Shown in pieces: positions 1 through 9,379 of a stretch of DNA of 64,000 nucleotides. Below the pieces are notes generated by a model that worked only from the letters and a program-made list of their open reading frames with translations, ran no database searches and had not been told where the DNA came from. The position numbers were made by a program, and so were the translations under genes. Source of the stretch: Dorea longicatena (GTDB lineage: Bacteria; Bacillota; Clostridia; Lachnospirales; Lachnospiraceae); assembly GCF_024168045.1 (NCBI RefSeq), contig NZ_CP100126.1, positions 1,691,501 to 1,755,500 of the forward strand, in the 5' to 3' direction. Position 1 is the first letter of the stretch. Each line of letters starts with the position of its first letter.

Positions 1-24
1 ATTTCATATCTTGACCACTGCTTA

Positions 25-756
25 TTATACGTTGTCCATATCTGGTAAATATCCATTCGATTTCCTTTCTGTATCAATCAGCCCAAATCTCAAGAACATC
101 GGATACAAATAACTGGCACCGAATACTCCTAATTTTTTCTGTCCGCTTATATTCCCATTCTCCTCCAATATCACTTTTAGAGCAACTTTCACACTACTCC
201 TCGTTATAGATTTTTTCTTTCGATTAATCTGTATTTCATTTCCATTTACACCATACCGAAATCGTAATCCTTTTACTGTTGTAAAGGAATATCCTGAAAA
301 AATTTCAATCGTACTCCACAGATACTTCTCCATATATTCTAAGGAAGTCCCCTTACATATCTGTAAATGCTCAACGGCTTGCTTTCTTTCTCTATACATT
401 CTGCAACGCTCTGCGTAAAGACTAAGTTCATCTACATTGTAAATCATTTTTGTATATGGCAGATAGGAATGTACAGACGATTTACTCAAACCAGTTGCCT
501 TCATTATTTCCGGAATACTCATTCCCTGCTCTCGCATTGAGTTAATCTGCTCACTGTTCTCAGTATGATATACACCTGCAGTAATCAATATTTTTCGTGT
601 TTTCATCAATGTAATGCCAAATTCTTCTGATACTTGCCTTAACGAAATACTTGATCCATCAGTCATCCCCGAAGTATATGCCTCTACAATACAATTCTGG
701 AACTGTTCCATTATTTTGTTCTGATCATACCCTGGTTTCTTTTTTGTTCTTCCCAT
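25..756 (-). CDS. Helix-turn-helix protein of unknown function
   Basis: This 243-residue protein has no function I recognise. Two stretches look like helix-turn-helix units: one near residues 38-60 (LRQVSEEFGIT followed by a second helix) and one near residues 75-100 (GMSIPEIMKATGLSKSSVHSYL), a typical HTH recognition pattern, so DNA binding is likely. The C-terminal half is basic, with an RKKK run near residue 183, and matches no fold I know. The start has a GGAG about nine bases upstream. It overlaps the 3' end of the preceding small membrane-protein gene by 32 bases, so the two are probably translationally coupled. It may belong to a mobile or accessory element rather than to the polysaccharide pathway. 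Confidence 0.6.
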   Translation of the reverse strand: MGRTKKKPGYDQNKIMEQFQNCIVEAYTSGMTDGSSISLRQVSEEFGITLMKTRKILITAGVYHTENSEQINSMREQGMSIPEIMKATGLSKSSVHSYLPYTKMIYNVDELSLYAERCRMYRERKQAVEHLQICKGTSLEYMEKYLWSTIEIFSGYSFTTVKGLRFRYGVNGNEIQINRKKKSITRSSVKVALKVILEENGNISGQKKLGVFGASYLYPMFLRFGLIDTERKSNGYLPDMDNV

Positions 757-1048
757 TTTTCTTTACTCCACTGCCATGATTGCTTTTATTCTTATTTTTC
801 TCTCTTTTATATTCATCCCATGCATCTACTGCCTCAATCCCTGCCATCCATAGCACCAGGGTATCTGTCCGAAGTGTTACCCCTAAATGCTTCAGCATAA
901 ATGGTTCCGGCAAGAGCGAAAGCAAAAAAATCATCAATAGCATGTACGCTTTAAATAATTTGACTATATCCCTCCGCATACGTTTTCTTAAAAAACAATA
1001 TCCCAAAACATAAAATATAATCACACCCGCCTTAATCCATACTTTCAT
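725..1048 (-). CDS. Small membrane protein, unknown function
   Basis: A 107-residue protein with two hydrophobic segments, about residues 3-20 and 30-48, then a charged, lysine- and asparagine-rich tail. I chose the ATG at 1048 because an AGGAG lies just upstream; an upstream in-frame ATG at 1102 has no such site. It sits downstream of glmS and overlaps the start of the helix-turn-helix gene by 32 bases, which suggests a paired unit. A TATAAT hexamer lies just upstream (around 1081-1090), so the pair may have its own promoter. No family recognised. Confidence 0.55.
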   Translation of the reverse strand: MKVWIKAGVIIFYVLGYCFLRKRMRRDIVKLFKAYMLLMIFLLSLLPEPFMLKHLGVTLRTDTLVLWMAGIEAVDAWDEYKREKNKNKSNHGSGVKKNGKNKKETRV

Positions 1049-1090
1049 ACCTTCTCCTTTTTTTCGTGTCAATCCAATCATATTATACTG

Positions 1091-1120
1091 ATACTCTGGC
1101 ACCTGACAGTGCCAGAGTAT
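1091..1120 (-). terminator. Hairpin after glmS, possible terminator
   Basis: A perfect 12-bp stem (ATACTCTGGCAC paired with GTGCCAGAGTAT) with a 6-base loop begins eight bases after the glmS stop codon. There is no clear U-tract after it on the minus strand, so it could also be an RNA-stabilising hairpin. It marks the likely end of the long polysaccharide transcript. A TATAAT lies immediately beyond it and may start the next unit. Confidence 0.5.
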
Positions 1121-1127
1121 TCATTTC

Positions 1128-2996
1128 TTATTCTACAGTAACACTTTTTGCCAGATTTCTAGGCTTGTCTACATCTAACCCTTTAGCCACGCTGACATAA
1201 TATCCCATTAACTGTAACGGAACAACTGCCAAACTTCCCACGAAGTGTTCATCTATCTTCGGGACATAAACTGCAAAATTTACCTGATCTTCAATCTCAT
1301 ATTTTCCATATGTAGTCAATCCCATCAAATACGCACCACGACTCTTACACTCCAACATATTACTGATGGTTTTCTCGTAAAGATCACTCTGTGTCAATAC
1401 ACCAATTACTAATGTTCCTGGCTCGATCAGACTGATCGTACCATGCTTTAATTCTCCGGCTGCATATGCTTCAGAATGGATATAAGAAATTTCTTTCAGC
1501 TTTAAACTTCCCTCCAGGGAAATTGCATAATCAATTCCTCTGCCCACAAAGAACACATCATGAGCATTGGCATATTTTGCAGCAAACCATTGAAGTCTTT
1601 CCTTATCCTGCAAGATTTTCTGAATCTTATCCGGAATGGTTAATAGCTCGGAAATGTAATTACCGTACTGCTCTTCTGTAATGCTGTTTCTAACTCTGGC
1701 AAATTGAACAGCCAGACAATACATTGCAACAAGCTGGGCACTGTAAGCCTTTGTCGTTGCCACTGATATTTCCGGTCCAGCAAGAGTATAGAATACTTTA
1801 TCCGCCTCACGAGCAATGCTGCTGCCAACAACATTTACAATTGCCAGAGTTGTCATGCCTTTTTCCTTTGCCAAACGCAAAGCTGCTAACGTATCTGCTG
1901 TTTCCCCAGACTGGCTGATGACAATAACCAACGAATTTTTATTTATTGGCATTTTCCTGTATCTAAATTCAGATGCAAGTTCCACTCTTACCGGAACATC
2001 CACTAAGTCCTCGATCACATACTGTGCTGCCATCCCAACATGCCAGGCTGAACCACATGCAACAATATATATCTGTTCAAACTTCTGAATTTCTTCTTCT
2101 GTAATCTCAACAGATGTTAAATCAATACAATTATTTTTTATGACAGAACCCAAAGTATCCTGAACTGCTTTCGGCTGTTCATGAATCTCTTTCATCATAA
2201 AATGTTCAAATCCTGCTTTTTCTGCTGCCTCGGCATCCCACTTAATTTCTGTTGTCTGCTTTTCAATCTCATCCCCATCAAGGTTAAAGAAATGAGCTTC
2301 TCCAGGTGTCAATCTGGCAAACTCCAGATTACCAATATAATAAACATTTCTGGTATATTGCAGAATAGCCGGAACATCAGAAGCTACATAGGTTTCGCCG
2401 TCTGTCACTCCAATAATCATTGGGCTGTCTTTTCTTGCTACCCAAATTTCTCCCGGATAATCTTTGAACATAAGCTCCAGGGCATAAGAACCACGCACAC
2501 GAACCATCGTTTTGGCAATCGCATCAATCGGTCCGAGATTATACTTCTTATAATAGTAATCCACCAGTTTGATTACTACCTCTGTATCAGTCTGACTGTA
2601 AAAAGTATAACCATGCTTTAATAATTTTTCTTTAAGTTCCGTATAATTTTCGATAATGCCATTATGTACTCCAACTACTTCTGATTCTACTTCTCCAGAA
2701 CCTGATCTTGTACAATTTCCAGATACATGCGGATGCGCATTAATCTGACTTGGCTCGCCATGTGTTGCCCAACGTGTATGTCCGATTCCACATGTTCCTA
2801 TCAGTGCTTTTCCTTCATCTGTTTTTTCAATCAGATTACTTAATCTTCCCTTGGCTTTAACCACCTGTGCCAGACGCTCCCCATCTCGCACAGCGATTCC
2901 AGCCGAATCGTACCCTCGGTACTCTAATTTAGACAGACCATTTAATAAAATAGGTGCTGCCTGCTGTGTTCCAGTAAAACCAACTATTCCACACAT
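1128..2996 (-). CDS. glmS: Glutamine--fructose-6-phosphate aminotransferase
   Basis: Makes glucosamine 6-phosphate from fructose 6-phosphate and glutamine in the cytoplasm, the entry step to UDP-GlcNAc. The protein starts MCGIVGF, where Cys2 is the N-terminal nucleophile of the class II glutaminase domain (roughly residues 1-240, with the HTRWATHG motif near residue 75). Two SIS sugar-isomerase domains follow (SQSGETADT, then KLKEISYIHSEA), ending in DKPRNLAKSVTVE, the family's usual C-terminus. Length 622 is normal (about 600-610). Its place at the end of the polysaccharide locus fits a supply of amino sugar precursors. Only 23 bases separate it from the upstream gene, so there is no room for the glmS ribozyme found before this gene in many Firmicutes; control must come from elsewhere. 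Confidence 0.97.
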   Translation of the reverse strand: MCGIVGFTGTQQAAPILLNGLSKLEYRGYDSAGIAVRDGERLAQVVKAKGRLSNLIEKTDEGKALIGTCGIGHTRWATHGEPSQINAHPHVSGNCTRSGSGEVESEVVGVHNGIIENYTELKEKLLKHGYTFYSQTDTEVVIKLVDYYYKKYNLGPIDAIAKTMVRVRGSYALELMFKDYPGEIWVARKDSPMIIGVTDGETYVASDVPAILQYTRNVYYIGNLEFARLTPGEAHFFNLDGDEIEKQTTEIKWDAEAAEKAGFEHFMMKEIHEQPKAVQDTLGSVIKNNCIDLTSVEITEEEIQKFEQIYIVACGSAWHVGMAAQYVIEDLVDVPVRVELASEFRYRKMPINKNSLVIVISQSGETADTLAALRLAKEKGMTTLAIVNVVGSSIAREADKVFYTLAGPEISVATTKAYSAQLVAMYCLAVQFARVRNSITEEQYGNYISELLTIPDKIQKILQDKERLQWFAAKYANAHDVFFVGRGIDYAISLEGSLKLKEISYIHSEAYAAGELKHGTISLIEPGTLVIGVLTQSDLYEKTISNMLECKSRGAYLMGLTTYGKYEIEDQVNFAVYVPKIDEHFVGSLAVVPLQLMGYYVSVAKGLDVDKPRNLAKSVTVE

Positions 2997-3019
2997 TTTA
3001 TTTTATCTCCCCGTAAATA

Positions 3020-3655
3020 CTATTGTTTATTTGCGTTTTCAAAAATATGATCTATTAATTTTCCATAGTGTTCACTTCTATTTTCTTCCGGTATCATTTC
3101 GATAATTTGCAAAGCAATTAAATATTTCTCGGTTGCCTCCAATCGTTTGTGGTACTTTCCAAGTTGTTTAGAAGTTTCCTTATACATCCAAAAATAAAGA
3201 CCAGATACAATCTCTACTATCGCTCCAGATAGACCAGCCATAAATGATGCAGAATTATTTCCACCTAATAAAAATAGAACGACTGCCAAAACAAAAAGCA
3301 TAAATCCTGCAAAGCATGAGAACATAGCTGCTGAGAAAGATTTTCTGATTTGCTGTTTACAGATAACATAGAACTCCTTCAATTCTTTTAAATTTTCAAA
3401 CATTAAAGTCCTAATATCCTGATTCTCTTCTTTGCTTTTTTCAGTTAAAATATTCAGATCCTTGATAGCTTCTGAAACCTCTTTGGCTTCCCTTTCTGCA
3501 GCTAACTCATCTGTTTTTACTTTCGTTTTATACAGAGTATGTATTGATTTTATTATCCAGATAATTCCCAAACACCATGTAATCGGTGATGAGACTGGTG
3601 ATTCACAATACTGCACTATCAGCTTATATATAAATTGCAATGCATTCCAAAACAT
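3020..3655 (-). CDS. Membrane protein resembling the TRADD-N-associated membrane domain
   Basis: A 211-residue protein with a hydrophobic segment near residues 24-42, a charged helical/coiled-coil stretch at about 45-100, then two tightly paired transmembrane helices (about 108-130 and 135-157) separated by a short GGNNSASF turn, and a helical C-terminus. The pattern in the second half (SF..A, paired helices, GAIVEIVSGLYFWMY, then a LGKYHKRL-type helix) reminds me of the TRADD-N-associated membrane domain described in bacterial conflict and signalling proteins; this is recalled family resemblance, not a search result. It sits between ugd and glmS with only three bases to the ugd stop, so it is co-transcribed with the capsule genes. 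Alternatives are a capsule-assembly accessory protein or a plain unknown membrane protein. Confidence 0.6.
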   Translation of the reverse strand: MFWNALQFIYKLIVQYCESPVSSPITWCLGIIWIIKSIHTLYKTKVKTDELAAEREAKEVSEAIKDLNILTEKSKEENQDIRTLMFENLKELKEFYVICKQQIRKSFSAAMFSCFAGFMLFVLAVVLFLLGGNNSASFMAGLSGAIVEIVSGLYFWMYKETSKQLGKYHKRLEATEKYLIALQIIEMIPEENRSEHYGKLIDHIFENANKQ

Positions 3656-3658
3656 TTT

Positions 3659-4897
3659 TTAATCTCTGCCATACAAATCTCTTGTATATACTTTGTCTTT
3701 CACATCATCCAAGCAACTATCATATCTATTAGCAATAATTGCCTGACTCTGTTCTTTAAATTTATCCAGATTATTCACAACCTTGCTTCCAAAGAAAGTG
3801 CTTCCATCTTCCAATGTTGGCTCATAAATAATAACTGATGCCCCTTTGGCCTTAATTCTCTTCATAACTCCCTGTATAGAAGATTGACGGAAATTGTCTG
3901 AATTTGATTTCATAGTAAGACGGTATACACCAATTACGACCTCTTTTTCCATAGAAGCATCATATGTGTTCTCATCTCCATAAGCATAATACCCAGCTTT
4001 CTGTAATACACGATCTGCTATGAAATCTTTCCTTGTTCTATTAGACTCAACGATTGCAGACATCATATTCTGAGGAACATCCGCATAATTTGCCAGAAGC
4101 TGTTTTGTGTCTTTCGGTAAGCAATATCCACCATAACCAAATGACGGATTGTTATAATGAGAACCAATTCTAGGATCAAGGCATACCCCATTAATAATCT
4201 GCTGTGTGTTCAGTCCTTTCATTTCTGCATAAGTATCAAGCTCATTAAAATATGATACTCTGAGAGCCAGATATGTGTTAGCAAATAACTTCACTGCTTC
4301 CGCTTCTGTAAATCCCATAATCAAAGTATCAATATTTTCTTTAATTGCCCCTTCTTGTAACAATCCAGCAAACGTGTTCGCAGCTTTTACAAGTCTGGCA
4401 TTTTCAACATCTGTTCCCACAATAATTCTGGATGGGTACAGATTATCATATAATGCTTTTGACTCTCGTAAAAATTCCGGACTGAAGATAATATTATCAC
4501 AATGGAATTTCTCTCTAATGCTAGCAGTATACCCTACCGGAATTGTAGATTTAATTACCATAATTGCATCTGGGTTATATTCAATAACCAGCTTAATCAC
4601 AGCTTCTACTGCTGACGTATCAAAGAAATTTTTCTTACTGTCATAGTTTGTAGGTGCAGCAATAACAACAAAATCAGCATCCTTATATGCATCCTCTGCA
4701 TCTAACGTAGCTGTCAGCTTTAACTCTTTTTCCTTTAGGTATTTTTCAATATACTCATCCTGAATCGGACTAATCCTTTTATTGATTTTTTCTACTTTTT
4801 CTGGAATAATATCAACTGCCATTACCTCATGATTTTGAGATAACAACGTTGCAATAGAAAGTCCTACATATCCTGTTCCTGCTACTGCTATTTTCAT
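3659..4897 (-). CDS. ugd: UDP-glucose/UDP-sugar 6-dehydrogenase
   Basis: An NAD-dependent UDP-sugar dehydrogenase that oxidises the C6 hydroxyl twice, giving a UDP-uronic acid (UDP-glucuronate if UDP-glucose is the substrate). The start [16 protein letters not shown] is the Rossmann GxGxxG motif. The catalytic cysteine is in the [13 protein letters not shown] motif near residue 260, and FSPEFLRES is the conserved substrate-side motif. The ATG at 4897 is preferred over one at 4969 because GGGGAGG precedes it and the protein then begins at the Rossmann strand; this gives 412 residues, normal for the short Ugd type. It lies downstream of the FucNAc genes in the same operon and predicts an acidic sugar in the polymer. 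Confidence 0.92.
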   Translation of the reverse strand: MKIAVAGTGYVGLSIATLLSQNHEVMAVDIIPEKVEKINKRISPIQDEYIEKYLKEKELKLTATLDAEDAYKDADFVVIAAPTNYDSKKNFFDTSAVEAVIKLVIEYNPDAIMVIKSTIPVGYTASIREKFHCDNIIFSPEFLRESKALYDNLYPSRIIVGTDVENARLVKAANTFAGLLQEGAIKENIDTLIMGFTEAEAVKLFANTYLALRVSYFNELDTYAEMKGLNTQQIINGVCLDPRIGSHYNNPSFGYGGYCLPKDTKQLLANYADVPQNMMSAIVESNRTRKDFIADRVLQKAGYYAYGDENTYDASMEKEVVIGVYRLTMKSNSDNFRQSSIQGVMKRIKAKGASVIIYEPTLEDGSTFFGSKVVNNLDKFKEQSQAIIANRYDSCLDDVKDKVYTRDLYGRD

Positions 4898-4919
4898 TTT
4901 ACTTCTACCTCCCCAACTA

Positions 4920-6116
4920 CTAAACTTCTTCAAAAAATGTGTCCGGTCTTTCTGGATTAAATATTTCATTACATGTCATGACAGTCACAAGATTCTCCGT
5001 TTCACTCAAATTGATAATATTATGTGTCCAGCCTGGAATCATATGTATAGCCTCAATTTTATCTCCGCTTACTTCAAATTCCACCTTTTCTCCTGTATTA
5101 ATATTGCGTTCTTGAATTAATCCATGCCCTGCCACAACAATAAAAAGTTCCCATTTTGAGTTATGCCAATGCTGTCCTTTTGTAATTCCCGGCTTGCTGA
5201 TATTAATTGACACCTGACCACAATCCTGCGTATGTACTAATTCCGTAAAACTACCACGATCATCCACATTCATTTTTAAGGCATATTTGAATTTTTCTGT
5301 TGGCAGATATGTCAAATACAAGCTGTATAATTTCTTTGCAAAAGAACCCTCTGGCATCTTAGGCATCATAAGTGTCGTTGGCTGTTCTTTAAATTGCTGC
5401 AATAAGTCAACGATTTCTCCCAACGTAACTTTATGTGTTACTGGAACACAGCAATATTTTCCATCTTCTTTTATAACTGTTTCCACACCATCAAATTCAC
5501 AATGCTTCTCTTTTCTCTCTATCAGATCAAACATGCCTTCTACTAAATCATCAATATACAATAATTCCAGTTCTGTATTACGATCGTTTACAGTAAATTT
5601 CTCATCATTTGCCACTGCCCAACAAAAAGTTGACACTGCTGAATTATATTTCGGTCTGGAATGTCCCATCAAATTAGGAAAACGGTATACAGCAACCTTA
5701 GCTCCTGTTTCATTTGCATAATCAAAAAACAATTCCTCGCCTGCCTTTTTTGAACGCCCATATTCTGAATTTCCAAAACGTCCTGCAAGTGTAGCCTGTA
5801 TTGATGAAGAAAGCATAATTGTTGCTTTATTATTATATTTTTTTAAGGTATTCAGTAAATCAGAAGCAAATCCAAAATTCCCTTTCATAAAATCTTCTGG
5901 ATTTTCAGGACGATTTACTCCTGCCAAATTAAATATAAAATCAGCTTTCTGGCAATACCGGTCTAATTCTTCTGGTGTTGAATCAAGATCATATTCATAT
6001 ATATCTTCTATTGAGATATTCGGTCTTGTCCTATTCTTGTTATCTCGGATATTTTTTAAATTATTTACCAAGGCAGTGCCTACCATCCCTTTTGCACCTG
6101 TTACTAAAATATTCAT
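4920..6116 (-). CDS. capF: UDP-FucNAc pathway epimerase/reductase with C-terminal cupin (CapF/FnlB/WbjC type)
   Basis: Second enzyme class of UDP-N-acetyl-L-fucosamine synthesis: it acts on the 4-keto sugar made by CapE (3-epimerisation and 4-reduction). The N-terminal part is a short-chain reductase/epimerase fold ([13 protein letters not shown], later [10 protein letters not shown] as the YxxxK motif). The C-terminal ~110 residues are a cupin with [12 protein letters not shown] and a later [10 protein letters not shown] histidine, the zinc-binding domain known for CapF. The ATG at 6116 begins the Rossmann strand and has AAGGATG upstream; an ATG at 6185 would add an unrelated 23-residue extension overlapping the previous gene. 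Length 398 matches the family (about 370-400). capG lies upstream and ugd downstream. Confidence 0.88.
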   Translation of the reverse strand: MNILVTGAKGMVGTALVNNLKNIRDNKNRTRPNISIEDIYEYDLDSTPEELDRYCQKADFIFNLAGVNRPENPEDFMKGNFGFASDLLNTLKKYNNKATIMLSSSIQATLAGRFGNSEYGRSKKAGEELFFDYANETGAKVAVYRFPNLMGHSRPKYNSAVSTFCWAVANDEKFTVNDRNTELELLYIDDLVEGMFDLIERKEKHCEFDGVETVIKEDGKYCCVPVTHKVTLGEIVDLLQQFKEQPTTLMMPKMPEGSFAKKLYSLYLTYLPTEKFKYALKMNVDDRGSFTELVHTQDCGQVSINISKPGITKGQHWHNSKWELFIVVAGHGLIQERNINTGEKVEFEVSGDKIEAIHMIPGWTHNIINLSETENLVTVMTCNEIFNPERPDTFFEEV

Positions 6117-6166
6117 ACAACTCACATCCTTATTCCATTTGTTATAGAATCCGTGTAACGCTCCAT

Positions 6167-7351
6167 TTACACTTCTTTTCTCCAAACCATTTTATTAACA
6201 ACACCTGTATAGCTCTGAATAATCTTTACTACTTTTGAACTAACATTTTCTTCAATATAATCTGGAACTGGAATACCATAATCTCCTGCTCGGTTCATTT
6301 CAACTGCAGTATCTACAGACTGTAACAATCCCTTTTCATCAATTCCTGAAAGAATAAAACATGCTTTATCCAATGCTTCCGGACGTTCTGTTGATGTACG
6401 GATGCATACAGCAGGGAATGGATGCCCAACCGATGTAAAAAAGCTGCTCTCTTCTGGTAATGTTCCAGAATCTGACACTACTGCAAACGCATTCATCTGC
6501 AGACAGTTGTAATCGTGGAATCCAAGTGGTTCATGCTGAATTACTCTCGGATCAAGTTTAAATCCAGTGGATTCAATTCTCTTTTTGCTTCTTGGATGGC
6601 ATGAATATAAAATTGGCATATCATACTTCTCAGCCATCTTGTTGATTGCATTAAATAAAGATAAGAAATTCTTTTCTGTATCAATATTTTCCTCTCGATG
6701 TGCTGACAGCAAAATATATTTTCCTTTTTCCAAGCCAAGTCTGCTATGAATGTCTGATGCTTCAATTTCTGCCAGATTATTATGCAATACTTCTGCCATA
6801 GGCGAACCAGTTACATAAGTACGCTCTTTCGGCAAACCACAATCCGCTAAATATCTGCGTGCGTGTTCAGAATATGCCATATTCACATCAGAAATAATAT
6901 CTACAATACGTCTGTTTGTTTCTTCAGGCAGACACTCATCTTTGCAACGATTACCTGCCTCCATATGAAAAATCGGAATATGCAATCTCTTCGCACCAAT
7001 TACTGACAGACAGCTATTCGTATCTCCAAGAACCAGCACTGCATCCGGTTTAATCTCTGCCATCAGCTTATAACTTTGTGCAATAATATTTCCACAGGTT
7101 TCTCCAAGGTCTGTTCCGACAGCATTCAAATATACTTCCGGATTTTCCAACTTCAAGTCCTTAAAGAACACACCATTTAAGTTATAATCGTAATTCTGTC
7201 CTGTATGTGCCAGAATCACATCAAAATACTTACGGGTTTTATTAATTACAGCCGCCAAACGGATAATCTCTGGTCTGGTTCCTACAATAATTAACAATTT
7301 TAATTTTCCATTTTCTTTCCATTTCACATTATCATATGTTCCCATTGCCAT
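6167..7351 (-). CDS. capG: UDP-N-acetylglucosamine 2-epimerase type enzyme (CapG/FnlC/WbjD)
   Basis: Third enzyme of UDP-L-FucNAc synthesis: C2 epimerisation of the intermediate, using the non-hydrolysing UDP-GlcNAc 2-epimerase (WecB-like) fold. Near the N-terminus is IVGTRPEIIRLAAV, with later HMEAGNRC, SAHREENI and a DSGTLPEES motif that matches the conserved substrate-binding region. About 394 residues is normal. Start choice is uncertain: the ATG at 7351 has AGAGAG upstream, while a GTG at 7357 is in frame. The neighbours capE and capF identify it as the FucNAc enzyme rather than a ManNAc-forming WecB, although the sequence alone does not settle that. A two-gene nuclease unit separates it from capE. 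Confidence 0.85.
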   Translation of the reverse strand: MAMGTYDNVKWKENGKLKLLIIVGTRPEIIRLAAVINKTRKYFDVILAHTGQNYDYNLNGVFFKDLKLENPEVYLNAVGTDLGETCGNIIAQSYKLMAEIKPDAVLVLGDTNSCLSVIGAKRLHIPIFHMEAGNRCKDECLPEETNRRIVDIISDVNMAYSEHARRYLADCGLPKERTYVTGSPMAEVLHNNLAEIEASDIHSRLGLEKGKYILLSAHREENIDTEKNFLSLFNAINKMAEKYDMPILYSCHPRSKKRIESTGFKLDPRVIQHEPLGFHDYNCLQMNAFAVVSDSGTLPEESSFFTSVGHPFPAVCIRTSTERPEALDKACFILSGIDEKGLLQSVDTAVEMNRAGDYGIPVPDYIEENVSSKVVKIIQSYTGVVNKMVWRKEV

Positions 7352-7409
7352 TTGCACTCTCTTTCTCTGAATATTCTATCAATATGCGTTATTCGCTTCA
7401 TTAGAGTAA

Positions 7410-8804
7410 TCATGTGATACTTGCGGATTCTTTACTTGTTGAATCTATCATGATTACTTCTGGAACTTTTTTACCTTCATCTATATCTCGATTATAACGA
7501 TCAAGAAGCTTTTTTACCTTTACAGGATTTCCAACATCAACTAATACATAAATCATATTATCCGTCTGCTCAGCTTTTGCATATTCCTCCACCTGCGTGT
7601 CATATCCATGCATATACTGACCATTAGAAGATAATTTTACTTCTATAACCGTTATATCCTGTCCTCGGCTAATTTTGAAGTCCACCGGTCCTCTACCCTC
7701 ATCAGCTTCACAGCTCAGGCTTAAATTATTTGCCTCAATATAGGCTATACCAGATAAGTGAATCACTCGCTGCACAATTTTTTCACGCTTCTGAGTTCCG
7801 GCACTTAGTATGACTTCCCAGCCTCTATTATATTCTACCCAATTTTTGAAAAGATTTAAAATCTCAAGTGAAGCAGCTTTGCTATCAATTTCCCTATCTT
7901 TATGTTTTGACAACCATGATATTCCACTTTTCTCTATTCTCTGCCATAATTTAGCAAGGAAATAATCAATCTGTTCTTCCGGATTGTATGCGTCCAATTT
8001 TTCTTCTCGGTACGCCTCGATAACCTGCTTACACTTTTCTGAATCTTTAAATATCTTCTCTCGTAAATAATATTTACGATCAGTAGCAGCCCATTGTGTC
8101 CAGTGTTCTGCTACCTCATTATTCATCATAGCACGAATTGTATTATTCTCTACAATAACTGAATCTATTTCTTCCCATGATTTTGCTACCGGCAATTTAT
8201 GCAATATTTCTGTCGGAAGCAAAAGTACTTCATATCCTTTTTCCGGGTTGCATAATAATCCATTATTAAACAACTTATCTGGATAATTATTTATTGTAAT
8301 TCCAAGTTGTTGGTTCACTCTCTCCGTATATGCCTGTATGTCTGGTAAAATCAATGTTGCAATCATATCGCTTAAACGATCAGGTCCAACATTGTCCTGG
8401 AACAATGGTAATAGTTGAAAAAACTCCGGATCTTCAATTCCAGCCTTAACTATATCATACGCTGTTTCCAATACCATTTTTGATATTTTAGGTCCAAATC
8501 CTGATCCGGGCGCTTTTTCTCCAAAACCCAGACAAATGCCATTTACTTCTGAAAATTTGAATATGTCAAATGCAGCCCGGAAATATGTATCTTTTAAACT
8601 TTTCTGTTCCGCACGATCCAACAATTTTATGATTTTCCGAAAAAAATCATTGATTCTATCATAAGAGCCTTCAAATTCTGGAGTAGTTGTTTCTTTCAAT
8701 CTCTGGATATTAATGAAAAAAGCATTATCCTTATCCAGAATAGGATCAAATACACCTATTTTCTCCAATGATTCTCCTATTTTCAAATAATCCGATAACA
8801 GCAT
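7410..8804 (-). CDS. Large protein with C-terminal PD-(D/E)XK-type nuclease domain
   Basis: A 464-residue protein that does not belong to sugar metabolism. The last ~110 residues show the hallmark of a PD-(D/E)XK nuclease: GRGPVDFKI, then about ten residues, then TVIEVKLSSN (acidic residue, then ExK), followed by YDTQVEEYAKA and a strand YVLVDVG. The N-terminal ~350 residues are mostly helical with no motif I recognise. The ATG at 8804 is preceded by GAGGTG, whose first bases are the TGA stop of the upstream gene, so the two genes are translationally coupled and their products may interact. The pair sits inside the FucNAc operon between capE and capG. A defence or nucleic-acid processing role is my inference; the target is unknown. 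Confidence 0.75.
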   Translation of the reverse strand: MLLSDYLKIGESLEKIGVFDPILDKDNAFFINIQRLKETTTPEFEGSYDRINDFFRKIIKLLDRAEQKSLKDTYFRAAFDIFKFSEVNGICLGFGEKAPGSGFGPKISKMVLETAYDIVKAGIEDPEFFQLLPLFQDNVGPDRLSDMIATLILPDIQAYTERVNQQLGITINNYPDKLFNNGLLCNPEKGYEVLLLPTEILHKLPVAKSWEEIDSVIVENNTIRAMMNNEVAEHWTQWAATDRKYYLREKIFKDSEKCKQVIEAYREEKLDAYNPEEQIDYFLAKLWQRIEKSGISWLSKHKDREIDSKAASLEILNLFKNWVEYNRGWEVILSAGTQKREKIVQRVIHLSGIAYIEANNLSLSCEADEGRGPVDFKISRGQDITVIEVKLSSNGQYMHGYDTQVEEYAKAEQTDNMIYVLVDVGNPVKVKKLLDRYNRDIDEGKKVPEVIMIDSTSKESASIT

Positions 8805-8817
8805 TTTTCAAAACACC

Positions 8818-9348
8818 TCATCTCTGCCACAGCATGTCCCAGCCTTTATTAAAGTATTTTAATCTAAACTCATCACAGGCAGTTTTGTACTGGCTCATTA
8901 TAATTACCGCATCACTATATGTGCTTCTTCCTTTTCCATTCGCCTGTCCATCATCAGCTTCCTGTAATAAATCCAAATACTGTGTAGAATCTTCTGATGC
9001 CATTATCTGTTTCAGAGGAGAAAGCACACGATTGACTCGACTCGTCTTAAATGCATTCGTTAGGGCATCTGGTTGTTTTTTTGCCAGTGATGAAAATTCC
9101 GCATATAAACCACCCAATAATTTTGCAAGTAAATTAAACTGTTCCTCATCTGTAGCTTCCATATCTTCCTTTTCATCAAGTGCTTTAACAATTACATCTA
9201 CATCATCTCTTATTCGACTTGCTAATGTTGCACATTTCGGTATTCCCGGAGTTTTTTGCAGTTCATAAACATGTCCTTTCTCCAACAACTCCAGATTGTC
9301 ATATATACGTTCTACATTCGCATCAAAATTTGACTTTTCGCTCATCAT
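8818..9348 (-). CDS. Unknown small protein coupled to the nuclease gene
   Basis: A 176-residue, acidic, predicted mostly helical protein with no signal peptide, membrane segment or motif I recognise. The start is supported by AGGGGGAG before two consecutive ATG codons (9348 and 9345). Its stop codon is part of the ribosome binding site of the downstream nuclease-domain gene, a layout typical of protein partners made in fixed ratio. capE lies upstream by 31 bases. It may be a specificity, regulatory or inhibitor subunit for the nuclease; nothing in the sequence decides this. Confidence 0.65.
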   Translation of the reverse strand: MMSEKSNFDANVERIYDNLELLEKGHVYELQKTPGIPKCATLASRIRDDVDVIVKALDEKEDMEATDEEQFNLLAKLLGGLYAEFSSLAKKQPDALTNAFKTSRVNRVLSPLKQIMASEDSTQYLDLLQEADDGQANGKGRSTYSDAVIIMSQYKTACDEFRLKYFNKGWDMLWQR

Positions 9349-9379
9349 GCTCTCCCCCTTCCGTTATATGTATTTATTA

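Noticed and set aside
1640..2621. Frames on the opposite strand of glmS and many similar ones elsewhere
   Set aside because: They are shadows of well-supported genes, lack ribosome sites and show no protein family features.
2997..3019. glmS ribozyme upstream of glmS
   Set aside because: Only 23 bases lie between the two genes, far too short.
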